The notes beneath the pieces were generated by a model. The model worked only from the letters and a program-made list of their open reading frames with translations. It was not told where the DNA came from and searched no databases. A stretch of 64,000 nucleotides of DNA from Lysobacter_C viscosus. GTDB lineage: Bacteria > Pseudomonadota > Gammaproteobacteria > Xanthomonadales > Xanthomonadaceae. Shown in pieces: positions 33,694 to 41,373 of this stretch. The stretch is from assembly GCF_046600715.1 (NCBI RefSeq), contig NZ_JBJMAV010000007.1, positions 61,585 to 125,584 of the forward strand, in the 5' to 3' direction. The stretch's first letter is position 1. Every line of letters begins with the position of its first letter. Both the position numbers and the translations under genes were made by a program.

Positions 33694-34895
33694 GCGCGCC
33701 CGAACACCAGCGAACAGTTGTTGCCGCCGAAACCGAAGGAGTTGTTCATCGCGTAGCGGATGTCGCGTTGCGCGTTGTCGAAGCGGATCTGCGGGCCGCA
33801 GGCGGGGTCCGGCGTGTCGCTGTGCAGGATCCCGGGCAGCAGGCCGGTTTCCAGCGCGAGCAGCGCGATGACCGATTCGACGATGCCGGCCGCGCCCAGC
33901 GTGTGTCCGGTCCAGCCCTTGGTCGAGCTGGCGTGCAGCGTGTCGGGGAACAGCGCGGCGACCGCGGCGGCCTCGATGGAGTCATTGGCCGGCGTGGCGG
34001 TGCCGTGCAGGTTGAGGTAGCCCACCTCGGCCGCGTCGATGCCGGCGCGGGCGATCGCCTCGCGCATCGCCATGCGTGCGCCGAGGCCGTCGGGGTGCGG
34101 CGCGGACATGTGGTGGGCGTCGCTGGATTCACCGTAGCCGCGCAGCTGCAGCCCGCTGTCGCCCGGTTGCGCGCGCTCGATGACGGCGAAGCCGCCGGCC
34201 TCGCCCAGCGACAGGCCGGTGCGCCCGGTGTCGAAGGGACGGCACGGCGCGGTGGCCACCAGCTGCAGCGAGTTGAAGCCGTACAGCACGCTGCCGCACA
34301 GGGTGTCGACGCCGCCCACCAGCGCCGCATCGGCCAGGCCTGCGTTGATGAGGCGTGCGGCCTGCGCGAAGACCTTGGCGCTGGACGAACAGGCGGTGGC
34401 CACGGTGACGCAGGGACCGCGAAGGCCGGTGGCGTGCTGGATGAAGTCGCCGAGCGAATGCGGGGTGTGGACGATCGGCCGCGCGAGGTCGTCGGGGAAG
34501 CGCGCCTCGCCACCGTCGCCCTGGAGCCTGCGGTAGGCCTCCTCGCTGGCGCCGATGCTGGAGGTGGACGTGCCAATGACGACGGCGACGCGGTCGGCCC
34601 CATGAACCGCCACCTGCGCGGCAACCGCCTCCAGCACCCCGTCGGCCTGCAGCGCCATCCAAGCCAGCCGGTTGTTGCGGCACTCCCATTGCGCCAGCGG
34701 TTCGGGCAGCGGGGCGTCCTCCACTCCGTCGACACGGCCGATCCAGCAGTCCAGCGGTGCCTCGCCGTCGGGCAACGGGCCGAAGTCGTTGCGCCGCAGC
34801 CCGCTCCGGCGCGTGCGCAGGGCATCTGCCTGGGCCTGGCGGCCGCGGCCGAGCGCGGTGGTGGCGGTATAGGCGCGCACCGCCATGGGCGGCAT
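33690..34895 (-). CDS. 3-ketoacyl-ACP synthase (aryl-polyene KS)
   Basis: Condensing enzyme of 401 residues with a complete triad: Cys in VATACSSSAKVF, His in NLHGTATPANDS and His in GWTGHTLGAAG; the C-terminus is NNSFGFGGNNCSLVFG. The N-terminus AVRAYTATTALGRG is typical of aryl-polyene KS proteins. The start is uncertain: ATG 34886 and 34895 have no ribosome site, while GTG 34946 has AGGAA five bases ahead and would add a Pro/Ala-rich leader. It is the first gene of the minus-strand pigment operon KS-CLF-GT2-halogenase. Confidence 0.9.
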   Translation of the reverse strand: MPPMAVRAYTATTALGRGRQAQADALRTRRSGLRRNDFGPLPDGEAPLDCWIGRVDGVEDAPLPEPLAQWECRNNRLAWMALQADGVLEAVAAQVAVHGADRVAVVIGTSTSSIGASEEAYRRLQGDGGEARFPDDLARPIVHTPHSLGDFIQHATGLRGPCVTVATACSSSAKVFAQAARLINAGLADAALVGGVDTLCGSVLYGFNSLQLVATAPCRPFDTGRTGLSLGEAGGFAVIERAQPGDSGLQLRGYGESSDAHHMSAPHPDGLGARMAMREAIARAGIDAAEVGYLNLHGTATPANDSIEAAAVAALFPDTLHASSTKGWTGHTLGAAGIVESVIALLALETGLLPGILHSDTPDPACGPQIRFDNAQRDIRYAMNNSFGFGGNNCSLVFGRA

Positions 34896-34981
34896 CGGCG
34901 CAGGGGCGATCGGCGGCGATGCGGGAGGCGCGATGTCGGCGGGCACGACGTTCCTGAACGAGAAAACCGGACGAAGCGCCG

Positions 34982-34987
34982 AGTATA
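34982..34987 (-). promoter_or_regulatory. Possible -10 element of the KS operon
   Basis: TATACT on the minus strand, about 36 bases before GTG 34946. No convincing -35 at 16-18 bases. On the plus strand a TAGAAT (35015-35020) lies 13 bases before the YdcF-type ATG. Confidence 0.35.
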
Positions 34988-35033
34988 GCGAGGCCCCTGT
35001 CCACGCCCCGCGCTTAGAATCCCCGGGCCGTCC

Positions 35034-35762
35034 ATGCCGTCCGGCGTGCCCTCGAGCTACCGATCCCACCCCACCCACGTGTCCAACCGACTCGCCCACC
35101 GCCTGGCGCTCAGTGCCGACCGCGACGTGCTGCATGCGGCCGCGGTGGCCGGCGCCGCCTGCGTGCTCAGCCTTGGACTGGTCTACGTCGGGTATTTCGT
35201 CCATGTGTTGAGGGTCGCGCGCAAGGCGCCCTGCCTGCCGGCGCGTGGCGAATGCCTGCTGGTATTCGGCAAACACGCGCCGGGCGGCCGGCTGGACGTG
35301 GACTTCGAGGCGCGGCTGGATCGCACCGTGTCGCTATGGCGCGATCGGTCACCGCGCAGCCTGGTGCTGCTGGGCGGCGGCGCCCCCGGCGATCCGACCG
35401 AGGCCGAACTGGCCAAGGCGGGCCTGCTGGCCAGGGGGATCACCCTGGACGTGCCGGTGACCCTGGAGTCGCACTCGCGCGACACCCTGCAGAACCTGCG
35501 CAACGCGCGCATCGTGCTGGGCGAGGGTTTCGCGCGCCGGGTGACCCTGCTGAGCAGCCGCTACCACCTGGCACGCTGCGCGCTGTTCGCGCGCAACCTG
35601 GGATTCGACGCGGAAGTCTGCGCGGCCGAGCCGCGGCTGCGGCTGGGCCCGCAGATGCTGCTGCGAATTGCCGGGGAAGCCGCCTACCTCTGCCTGACCG
35701 ACATCGGCACCCGCTGGGCGCGGCTGATCGGGCACCGCCGGATGATCGACCGGAGCAGTTGA
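35034..35762 (+). CDS. YdcF/DUF218-family protein
   Basis: Protein of 242 residues, or 227 from GTG 35079. One hydrophobic segment lies near 36-56 (VAGAACVLSLGLVYVGYFV), followed by a DUF218-like domain: LLVFGKHAPGGRLDVDF, LVLLGGGAPGDPTEAELAK, LESHSRDTLQNLRNAR and LLSSRYHLARC. The family is linked to envelope or polysaccharide metabolism, but its reaction is unknown. It diverges from the pigment KS operon and may or may not belong to it. Confidence 0.8.
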   Translation: MPSGVPSSYRSHPTHVSNRLAHRLALSADRDVLHAAAVAGAACVLSLGLVYVGYFVHVLRVARKAPCLPARGECLLVFGKHAPGGRLDVDFEARLDRTVSLWRDRSPRSLVLLGGGAPGDPTEAELAKAGLLARGITLDVPVTLESHSRDTLQNLRNARIVLGEGFARRVTLLSSRYHLARCALFARNLGFDAEVCAAEPRLRLGPQMLLRIAGEAAYLCLTDIGTRWARLIGHRRMIDRSS

Positions 35763-35791
35763 GGCGCGGCCGCGTCGCAGGTTCCGGTGCG

Positions 35792-35815
35792 TTGTAGGAG
35801 CGACGTGAGTCGCGA
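35792..35815. repeat. REP element (CGACGTGAGTCGCG subtype)
   Basis: TTGTAGGAGCGACGTGAGTC then GCGA, identical to the left arm of the pair at 17931. Confidence 0.85.
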
Positions 35816-35826
35816 ACGGGAGCTGG

Positions 35827-35878
35827 TTCACTGGATGCGTCCACTGGATGCGTCCACTGGATGCATTCACTGGATTCC
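35827..35878. repeat. 13-bp tandem repeat, four units
   Basis: Four adjacent 13-base units of form TYCACTGGATGCG (35827, 35840, 35853, 35866); the middle two differ at one base and the last is diverged at its end. Lies in non-coding DNA between the YdcF-type gene and the S9 peptidase gene. Confidence 0.85.
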
Positions 35879-35920
35879 GGTTCCGCGAGGCTGGAGTACG
35901 CGAACGGCAGCCCTCTCCAA

Positions 35921-35946
35921 CCCTCCCCTGCACGCGCAGGGGAGGG
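35921..35946. repeat. CCCTCCCCTGC inverted repeat
   Basis: Perfect 11-bp arms (35921-35931 and 35936-35946) around ACGC. Same core as the palindrome at 56867-56886, including the preceding CCAAC. Confidence 0.8.
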
Positions 35947-35957
35947 AGCAGGAACAC

Positions 35958-36057
35958 CGTAGGAGCGCCTTCAGGCGCGATCGCGATCCGGTGGGCAGGC
36001 GCGTCGGCCGGCGCGGCGGCCGGCACTGGCGAAATCGCGGTTGAAGCCGCTTCTGCA
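35958..36057. repeat. Pair of REP elements before the S9 peptidase stop
   Basis: Forward unit 35958-35986 (CGTAGGAGCGCCTTCAGGCG...) and reverse unit 36034-36057 (ATCGCGGTTGAAGCCGCTTC...), about 50 bases apart, the second ending seven bases from the peptidase stop. They could act as a bidirectional transcript end. The rest of the 300-base gap (35763-36063) holds only the tandem repeat and the inverted repeat listed separately. Confidence 0.8.
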
Positions 36058-36063
36058 GAAGCG

Positions 36064-38328
36064 TCACCGCTGCAGGCAGCGTCCGAAGAAGTCCTCGGTC
36101 AGGCGCAGCCGGTGCAGCAGGTCGGCGCCCCGCAGCCCGTGCTTGGCGCCCGGGTAGGTCATCAGCTCGAAGGTCTGTCCGCGCTTTTGAAGCGCACTCA
36201 TCAACGCGGTGGTGTTGCTGAAGAGCACGTTGTCGTCGGCCATGCCGTGGATCAACAGCAGCCGGGGTGCGTCCTCGCCGACCAGGCCGTCGAGGTGCTC
36301 GAGCACGCGCGCGTGACGGTAGCCGTCGGCGTTGGCCGCCGGCAGGTTCATGTAGCGCTCGGTGTAGTGGGTGTCGTACAGCGCCCAGTCGGTCACCGGC
36401 GCGCCGGCCACGCCGCAGGCATAGGCATCGGGCGCCTGGCCGAGCAGCATCAGGGTCATGTAGCCGCCGTTGGACCAGCCGTGGACACCGATGCGGTCGG
36501 CATCGACCCACGGCTGCGCGCGCAGCCAGCCGACGCCGGCACGCTGGTCTTCGACCTCCACCGTGCCTTGCCGGCCATACAGCGCCCCGCCAAAGGCCGC
36601 GCCCCGCCGCGGGGTGCCGCGGTTGTCCAGCGAAAACACCACGTAGCCCTGCTGGGCCAGGTACTGGTTGAAGTCCGGCGCCCAGGTGCGGCGCACCGTC
36701 TGCGCGGCCGGCCCGCCGTAGACGAACACCACGACCGGGTAGCGCCGTCCGGGGTCGAAGCCGCTCGGCTTGAGCAGGCTGTAGTTGAGCTGGGTGGTGC
36801 CGTCGGCGGCGGTAAGGGTGCCGAACTCAACCGGCCGGTGCGCCGCGCGGAACGGGGCGTACGGATGCCCGGGATCGCCCAGGTCGTTCTCGACCAGGGT
36901 GGCGATGCGGGTGCCGTCGTTGCGGTGCAGGGTCAGCTGCGGCGGCGTGGACGGGTTCGACCAGTTGTCGACGTAGACGCTGGCGTTGTCGGCGAAGCTG
37001 GGTGCGTGCACGCCGGCCTCGCGCGACAGCCGTTTCACCGCGCCGCCCGCCAGAGGCACCCGGTAGAGCTGGACGTCGAGCGGGGAATCCTTGCCGGCGG
37101 CGAAGTAGACCTGCCCGGTGGCCTCGTCCAGCGCGAGCACGCGATCCACCGGCCACGCCCCGGAAGTGAGTGCGGCCGCGCGGCCCTCGCTGTCGATGAC
37201 GTACAGGTGCTGGTAGCCGCTGCGTTCGCTGCTCCACAGCAGCCGGCCGTCGGCCAGGAAGCGCAGGTCGTGGTGCAGCGGCACCCAGGTGTCGCTGGTT
37301 TCGGTGATGAGCGTGCGTTGCACGCCGCTGGACAGGTCGGCCTCGACCAGCTCCAGGCGCTGCTGGTCACGCGACTGCCGCTGGAAGGTGAGGCGCTGCG
37401 GGTCGCGCCAGTCCACGCGTGCCAGGTAGATATCCGGGTTGTCGCCCAGGTCCACCCACTGCGTCGTTGCGCCCGTGCGCGGGGCGACCACCCCCAACCG
37501 CACGCGCACGTTGGGGTCGCCCGCCGACGGGTAGCGCTGCTCGATGACCTCGGTCCGGTCCGGGTAGACCTCGTAGCGCTTCTGCACCGGCACCGGTGAC
37601 TCGTCGATGCGGGCGAAGGCGATGGCCGAGTCGTCGGGCGCCCACCAGTAGCCGGTGTGGCGGTCCATCTCCTCGTCGGCGACGAACTCGGCCACGCCGT
37701 TGCCGATGGTGTCGCTGCCGTCCGTGGTCAGCTGCATCGCGCGGCCGCTGGCCAGCTCGATCACCCACAGGTTGCGCTCGCGGATGAAGCTGACGAAGCC
37801 GCCCTTCGGTGACAGCTTGGGGTCGGTGGCGAAGCCGCCGCCGTCGGTCAGCTTGCGCACCGCCTCGCGTCCGGTCCGGCGCAGGTCGACCAGGTACAGC
37901 TCGCCACCCAGCGGGAACAGCACCGACTGCCCGTCCGGCGCCCACTGGTAGTCGACGATGCCACTCAGCGCTGCGGTGCGCTGGCGCTCGCGGCGGGCCT
38001 TCTCCTCGTCGGACAGCACCTCCTCGCCCGGCAGCACGTCGTCGGCATCCACCAGCCGCGCGCTGGTGCCGGCGTCGATGTCGTAGGCCCACAGGTCCAG
38101 CCGGTTGCGGTCGTCTTCGCGCCCGCGCAGGAACCCGACCCGCCGGCCATCCGGAGAGACCTTGGGCTTGACCAGGCTGGGCCCGGACAGCGCCGCGTCA
38201 CCGGCCAGCGCCTCCAGGGTGAGTTTCCGGGCGTCGGCGGATCCGGCGTCGGGAGCGGACTGTGCGCTGGCGGGGCTCATCGACAGGCTCGAACAGGCAA
38301 TAAGGAGGGCAATCCAGGCACGGGTCAT
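36064..38328 (-). CDS. S9-family dipeptidyl/prolyl oligopeptidase
   Basis: Serine peptidase of 754 residues with a signal peptide (ALLIACSSLSMSPASAQS), so exported. An N-terminal beta-propeller (about 50-480; repeats such as YQWAPDGQSVLFPLGGELY) precedes the alpha/beta-hydrolase domain. The nucleophile is in VHGWSNGGYMTLM, where many DPP-IV enzymes have GWSYGG; the acid is in HGMADDNVLF and the histidine in PGAKHGLRG. EEMDRHTGYWW supplies the double-glutamate-like motif region that binds the peptide N-terminus in DPP-IV. The likely job is removing dipeptides in the periplasm or medium. The ATG at 38328 begins the signal peptide. Confidence 0.9.
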   Translation of the reverse strand: MTRAWIALLIACSSLSMSPASAQSAPDAGSADARKLTLEALAGDAALSGPSLVKPKVSPDGRRVGFLRGREDDRNRLDLWAYDIDAGTSARLVDADDVLPGEEVLSDEEKARRERQRTAALSGIVDYQWAPDGQSVLFPLGGELYLVDLRRTGREAVRKLTDGGGFATDPKLSPKGGFVSFIRERNLWVIELASGRAMQLTTDGSDTIGNGVAEFVADEEMDRHTGYWWAPDDSAIAFARIDESPVPVQKRYEVYPDRTEVIEQRYPSAGDPNVRVRLGVVAPRTGATTQWVDLGDNPDIYLARVDWRDPQRLTFQRQSRDQQRLELVEADLSSGVQRTLITETSDTWVPLHHDLRFLADGRLLWSSERSGYQHLYVIDSEGRAAALTSGAWPVDRVLALDEATGQVYFAAGKDSPLDVQLYRVPLAGGAVKRLSREAGVHAPSFADNASVYVDNWSNPSTPPQLTLHRNDGTRIATLVENDLGDPGHPYAPFRAAHRPVEFGTLTAADGTTQLNYSLLKPSGFDPGRRYPVVVFVYGGPAAQTVRRTWAPDFNQYLAQQGYVVFSLDNRGTPRRGAAFGGALYGRQGTVEVEDQRAGVGWLRAQPWVDADRIGVHGWSNGGYMTLMLLGQAPDAYACGVAGAPVTDWALYDTHYTERYMNLPAANADGYRHARVLEHLDGLVGEDAPRLLLIHGMADDNVLFSNTTALMSALQKRGQTFELMTYPGAKHGLRGADLLHRLRLTEDFFGRCLQR

Positions 38329-38639
38329 AGGTCGTTCATTCAGCCGGACAGGCCCGTGAGTGTACGTCGGTGGCCGCAGGCGCCTTTCGGGGGTCACCAA
38401 GGGGCGTTTTCGTTCATGGACATGAAGTCTGCGGCGAAAACTGAACAGGGATTTCCCGATAAGGTCGGCGCCCCGTGAAGACGCCGCCTGGCGCCCTGAC
38501 TCCCGACTGGAGCCGCCATCCCCGGACTGCCCGCCACCTTCGTCCACGAAGCCGTGACCGCACCCGACGCCGGCTCCGGGCGCTCCCACGTCCCCGGCCC
38601 GCCCGCCGCCGCCAAGCCCGCCGCCCAGGAGTCCATCGC
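38329..38639. other. Divergent intergenic region (S9 peptidase / phytochrome)
   Basis: 311 bases without a gene, between two divergent genes, so both promoters should lie here. The only structure seen is a small palindrome TTCATG-GA-CATGAA (38413-38426), which could be an operator. The half nearest the phytochrome is low-complexity GC. The phytochrome ribosome site AGGAG lies at its right end. Confidence 0.5.
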
Positions 38640-40445
38640 ATGACCCGTGACCCCGCTTGCGACGCACCCTTCCGTACCGGCGCGGTCACCCCGCCCCGGG
38701 CCCCGGTCGGCACCGGTCAGGGCATGCCCGCCGCCCACGGGCCGGACACCGGCGTGCCGGACACGCAGTCCCCGGCGCGGGCGATCCAGCCCCATGGCTA
38801 CCTGGTCAGCGTGGTGCTGCCCGATTGGTCCGTGCGCCAGGCCTCGGCCAACATCGACCGGCTGCTTGAGGTGCCGGCTGCGGACCTGCTGGGAACATCG
38901 CTGGCCGACTACATCAACCAGGACGTGCTGGACGTACTTGCCGATACCGTCGGCCTGGCCGAGGCCGATGCCCCTCCCCAGCGCGCGGGCGTGGGCAACA
39001 TCGGCGCGTTCGGCGTGCTGTGCGACCTGGCGGTGCACGTGGCCGATGGGCTGGTGCACATCGAGATCGAGCCGCAGCACTACCACCGCCGGGGCAACGC
39101 GCCAACCGGCGTGGCCCAGGCGATGATCGCGCGTGTCGCGGCGGCGGGGCACGCTGACGATTTCCACCAGCGCGCCGTGCAACAGGTCCGGCAGCTGACC
39201 GGTTACGACCGGGTCATGGTGTACCGCTTCCGCGAGGACGGCACCGGCGACGTGGTGGCCGAGGCCATCGCCCCGGGCATGGCGCCGTTCGTCGGCCTGC
39301 GCTACCCCGCGTCGCTGGTCCCGCCACAAGCCTGCGCGCTGTTGCTGCGCAACCGCCTGCGTGTGATCCCCGATGCCGGCTACGTGCCGGTACCGGTGGT
39401 GCCCGGCCGCACCCCGGCGGGCGAAGCGCTGGACATGAGCCAGCACGCGCTGGGCAGCGTGTCATCCAAACACCTCGCCTACCTGCGTGACATCGGGGTG
39501 GGCGCGTCGCTGACCATCTCGATCGTCAGCGGTGGACGCCTGTGGGGACTGATCGCCTGCCACCACCGGGAACCGCGTCCGGTGCCCTCGGACGTACGGG
39601 CGGCAGCGGACCTGTTCGGCATGTTCGTGTCGATGCGGGTGGCGGCCCGCGAGCAGGCCGACACCCTGCTCCGCTACGAGCAGGCGCAGCAGGTGCGCGA
39701 CGCGGTGGGCTCGCGACTGTCGCAGGCGCGCGATTTCCAGGCCGCGCTGACCGACGAGCTGGCGCTGCTGCGCCGCACCCTGGACAGCGACGGCGCCGCG
39801 CTGTGGCTGGCCGGGGAGTGGAGCCACGAGGGCCACGTGCCCGGCGCCCTCGACATCGCGCCGCTGATGGACTGGGTGCAGCGCGCGGGCCGCCCGGCAC
39901 TTGCGATGACCGGCCGGCGCTCGGACTGGAACACCGACGCGCTACAGGCCGGGGCCCTGGCCGGCCTGCTCGCGATCAACCTGGGCACGCCGGAGGACTG
40001 GCTGTTCGTGTTCCGCTGCGAACGGGTGGAACAGATCCGCTGGGCGGGCGCGCCGGCAGACGCCACCGGTTCGACCGCAGTCCGGCCCGGCACCACGCAC
40101 GGTACGCGCTGCGCGGAGTGGCCGCAGACCGTGCACGGGTGCAGCGCCGACTGGACCGCGGGCGACCTGCGCGCCGCCGAGCGCCTGCAGCGGGTACTGC
40201 GCGAACAGCGCCGCCGGCTGCTGGCCCCGGCCGGCGACCGTGGCACCCTGGAGCGGTTGCGCCTCCACCAGTCGGCGCCGGACCGAACGGCCCGCCTGCA
40301 GCACCTGTCGGGGCTGGCGGACGGCTTGCCGGACCTGGACGCCTCGCAAGCCGCGCGCCTTGACCAGCGCATCGCCGCGCTGGAGGCCGACCTGCGCCAG
40401 CTTGCACAGTCCCGCGCCGACGACCTCCGCTCCAGCACCCCGTAG
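38640..40445 (+). CDS. Phytochrome-like photosensor without output domain
   Basis: Protein of 601 residues with PAS (about 46-165), GAF (about 170-335) and PHY (about 345-520) domains, ending in a helical tail with no histidine-kinase or other output domain. IQPHG (49-53) and the GAF histidines (SSKHLAYL, H278; IACHH, 308-309) are kept. The aspartate of the canonical PASDIP motif is leucine here (PASLVP, 223-228). The PHY tongue keeps RWAG (467-470), but the PRxSF motif is not recognisable. The only N-terminal cysteine, C7, is 42 residues before IQPHG instead of about 10-13. AGGAG nine bases upstream fixes the start. No heme oxygenase or response regulator is adjacent. Confidence 0.88.
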   Translation: MTRDPACDAPFRTGAVTPPRAPVGTGQGMPAAHGPDTGVPDTQSPARAIQPHGYLVSVVLPDWSVRQASANIDRLLEVPAADLLGTSLADYINQDVLDVLADTVGLAEADAPPQRAGVGNIGAFGVLCDLAVHVADGLVHIEIEPQHYHRRGNAPTGVAQAMIARVAAAGHADDFHQRAVQQVRQLTGYDRVMVYRFREDGTGDVVAEAIAPGMAPFVGLRYPASLVPPQACALLLRNRLRVIPDAGYVPVPVVPGRTPAGEALDMSQHALGSVSSKHLAYLRDIGVGASLTISIVSGGRLWGLIACHHREPRPVPSDVRAAADLFGMFVSMRVAAREQADTLLRYEQAQQVRDAVGSRLSQARDFQAALTDELALLRRTLDSDGAALWLAGEWSHEGHVPGALDIAPLMDWVQRAGRPALAMTGRRSDWNTDALQAGALAGLLAINLGTPEDWLFVFRCERVEQIRWAGAPADATGSTAVRPGTTHGTRCAEWPQTVHGCSADWTAGDLRAAERLQRVLREQRRRLLAPAGDRGTLERLRLHQSAPDRTARLQHLSGLADGLPDLDASQAARLDQRIAALEADLRQLAQSRADDLRSSTP

Positions 40446-40517
40446 CCGGGTCGCCGGGCATGGCCGCGGGCGCGGCGGGCCGCTACCCTAGCGCGCCCGT
40501 CACCATCCCCGAGCCCC

Positions 40518-41159
40518 ATGGCCGACACCCGACCCGCCCGCCTGAACCCGCTGCCTGCGCTGATCTTCAGTTCCCGCTGGCTGCAGCTGCCGCTGTACCT
40601 GGGCCTGATCGTCGCCCAGTGCGTGTACGTGTTCCTGTTCCTCAAGGAGCTGGTGCACCTGGTCAGCGACGCGGCGGGCATGACCGAGCAGATGATCATG
40701 CTGCTGGTGCTGGGCCTGATCGACGTGGTGATGATCTCCAACCTGCTGGTGATGGTGATCGTCGGCGGCTACGAGACGTTCGTGTCGCGGCTGGGGCTGC
40801 AGGGCCACCCGGACCAGCCCGAGTGGCTGAGCCACGTCAACGCCAGCGTGCTGAAGGTGAAACTGGCGATGGCGATCATCGGCATCAGCTCGATCCACCT
40901 GCTCAAGACTTTCATCGAGGCCGGCAGCATGGGCAGCGACCTGCCGCTGTGCGGCACGGTCGAGGCGGCCGTCGCCGCGCGCGAGGCGGCAGCGCTGGGC
41001 GTCGGCGCGGTCAAGCTGTGCGTGACCACCACCGAGACCGGCGTCATCTGGCAGACGATCATCCATGGCGCCTTCATCCTGTCGGCCATTGGCATCGCCT
41101 GGACCGACAAGCTCATGGCGCATGCCGGCAAGGCCAAGGCCGTCGCCGCGACCCCTTGA
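40518..41159 (+). CDS. UPF0114/YqhA-type membrane protein (TIGR00645 family)
   Basis: Integral membrane protein of 213 residues with four hydrophobic segments (about 20-45, 56-82, 112-135 and 175-195). The segments SSRWLQLPLYLGLIVA, DVVMISNLLVMVIVGGYETFVS and LSHVNASVLKVKLAMAIIGISSIHLLKTF are typical of the family. Function unknown; some relatives have been proposed as channels. It starts 72 bases after the phytochrome stop in the same direction, so co-transcription is possible but not evident. Confidence 0.85.
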   Translation: MADTRPARLNPLPALIFSSRWLQLPLYLGLIVAQCVYVFLFLKELVHLVSDAAGMTEQMIMLLVLGLIDVVMISNLLVMVIVGGYETFVSRLGLQGHPDQPEWLSHVNASVLKVKLAMAIIGISSIHLLKTFIEAGSMGSDLPLCGTVEAAVAAREAAALGVGAVKLCVTTTETGVIWQTIIHGAFILSAIGIAWTDKLMAHAGKAKAVAATP

Positions 41160-41180
41160 CCCCCACCGCGGACGCCCCGC

Positions 41181-41319
41181 CGTGCAGGAGCGAGGTGAGT
41201 CGCGACCGCCGGCCCCGGCCACCGTCGCGGGATAGGGCCGACTGCGCGGATCGCGACTCACGTCGCTCCTTCGAAAGGACGTCAGCGATCGACGATCGCG
41301 GCTGAAGCCGCTCCTACGG
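41181..41319. repeat. Cluster of three REP elements
   Basis: Forward unit at about 41181-41204 (GTGCAGGAGCGAGGTGAGTC...), a facing unit near 41251-41275 (GATCGCGACTCACGTCGCTCC...), and a unit of the other subtype at 41294-41319 (GATCGCGGCTGAAGCCGCTCC...). They fill most of the gap before uvrD. Confidence 0.85.
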
Positions 41320-41361
41320 TTGGACCACTCCCCCGGTCCCGGCCGCTGCGACGCCGGCCGG

Positions 41362-41367
41362 TAGAAT
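41362..41367 (+). promoter_or_regulatory. Probable -10 element of uvrD (leaderless type)
   Basis: TAGAAT with six bases (GGCGCG) to the ATG; no Shine-Dalgarno. Confidence 0.55.
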
Positions 41368-41373
41368 GGCGCG

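Noticed and set aside
35915..36057. CRISPR-like array near the S9 peptidase
   Set aside because: Repeats here are of several different families with no regular spacers or cas genes; they are REP, tandem and inverted repeats.
38475..38639. Upstream extension of the phytochrome by 55 codons
   Set aside because: The extension is Arg/Pro-rich, contains no cysteine that could restore a chromophore site, and AGGAG lies directly before ATG 38640.
38329..38639. Heme oxygenase (bphO) or response regulator accompanying the phytochrome
   Set aside because: No open frame in this gap or in the adjacent genes shows heme oxygenase or receiver motifs; the next gene is a UPF0114-type membrane protein.
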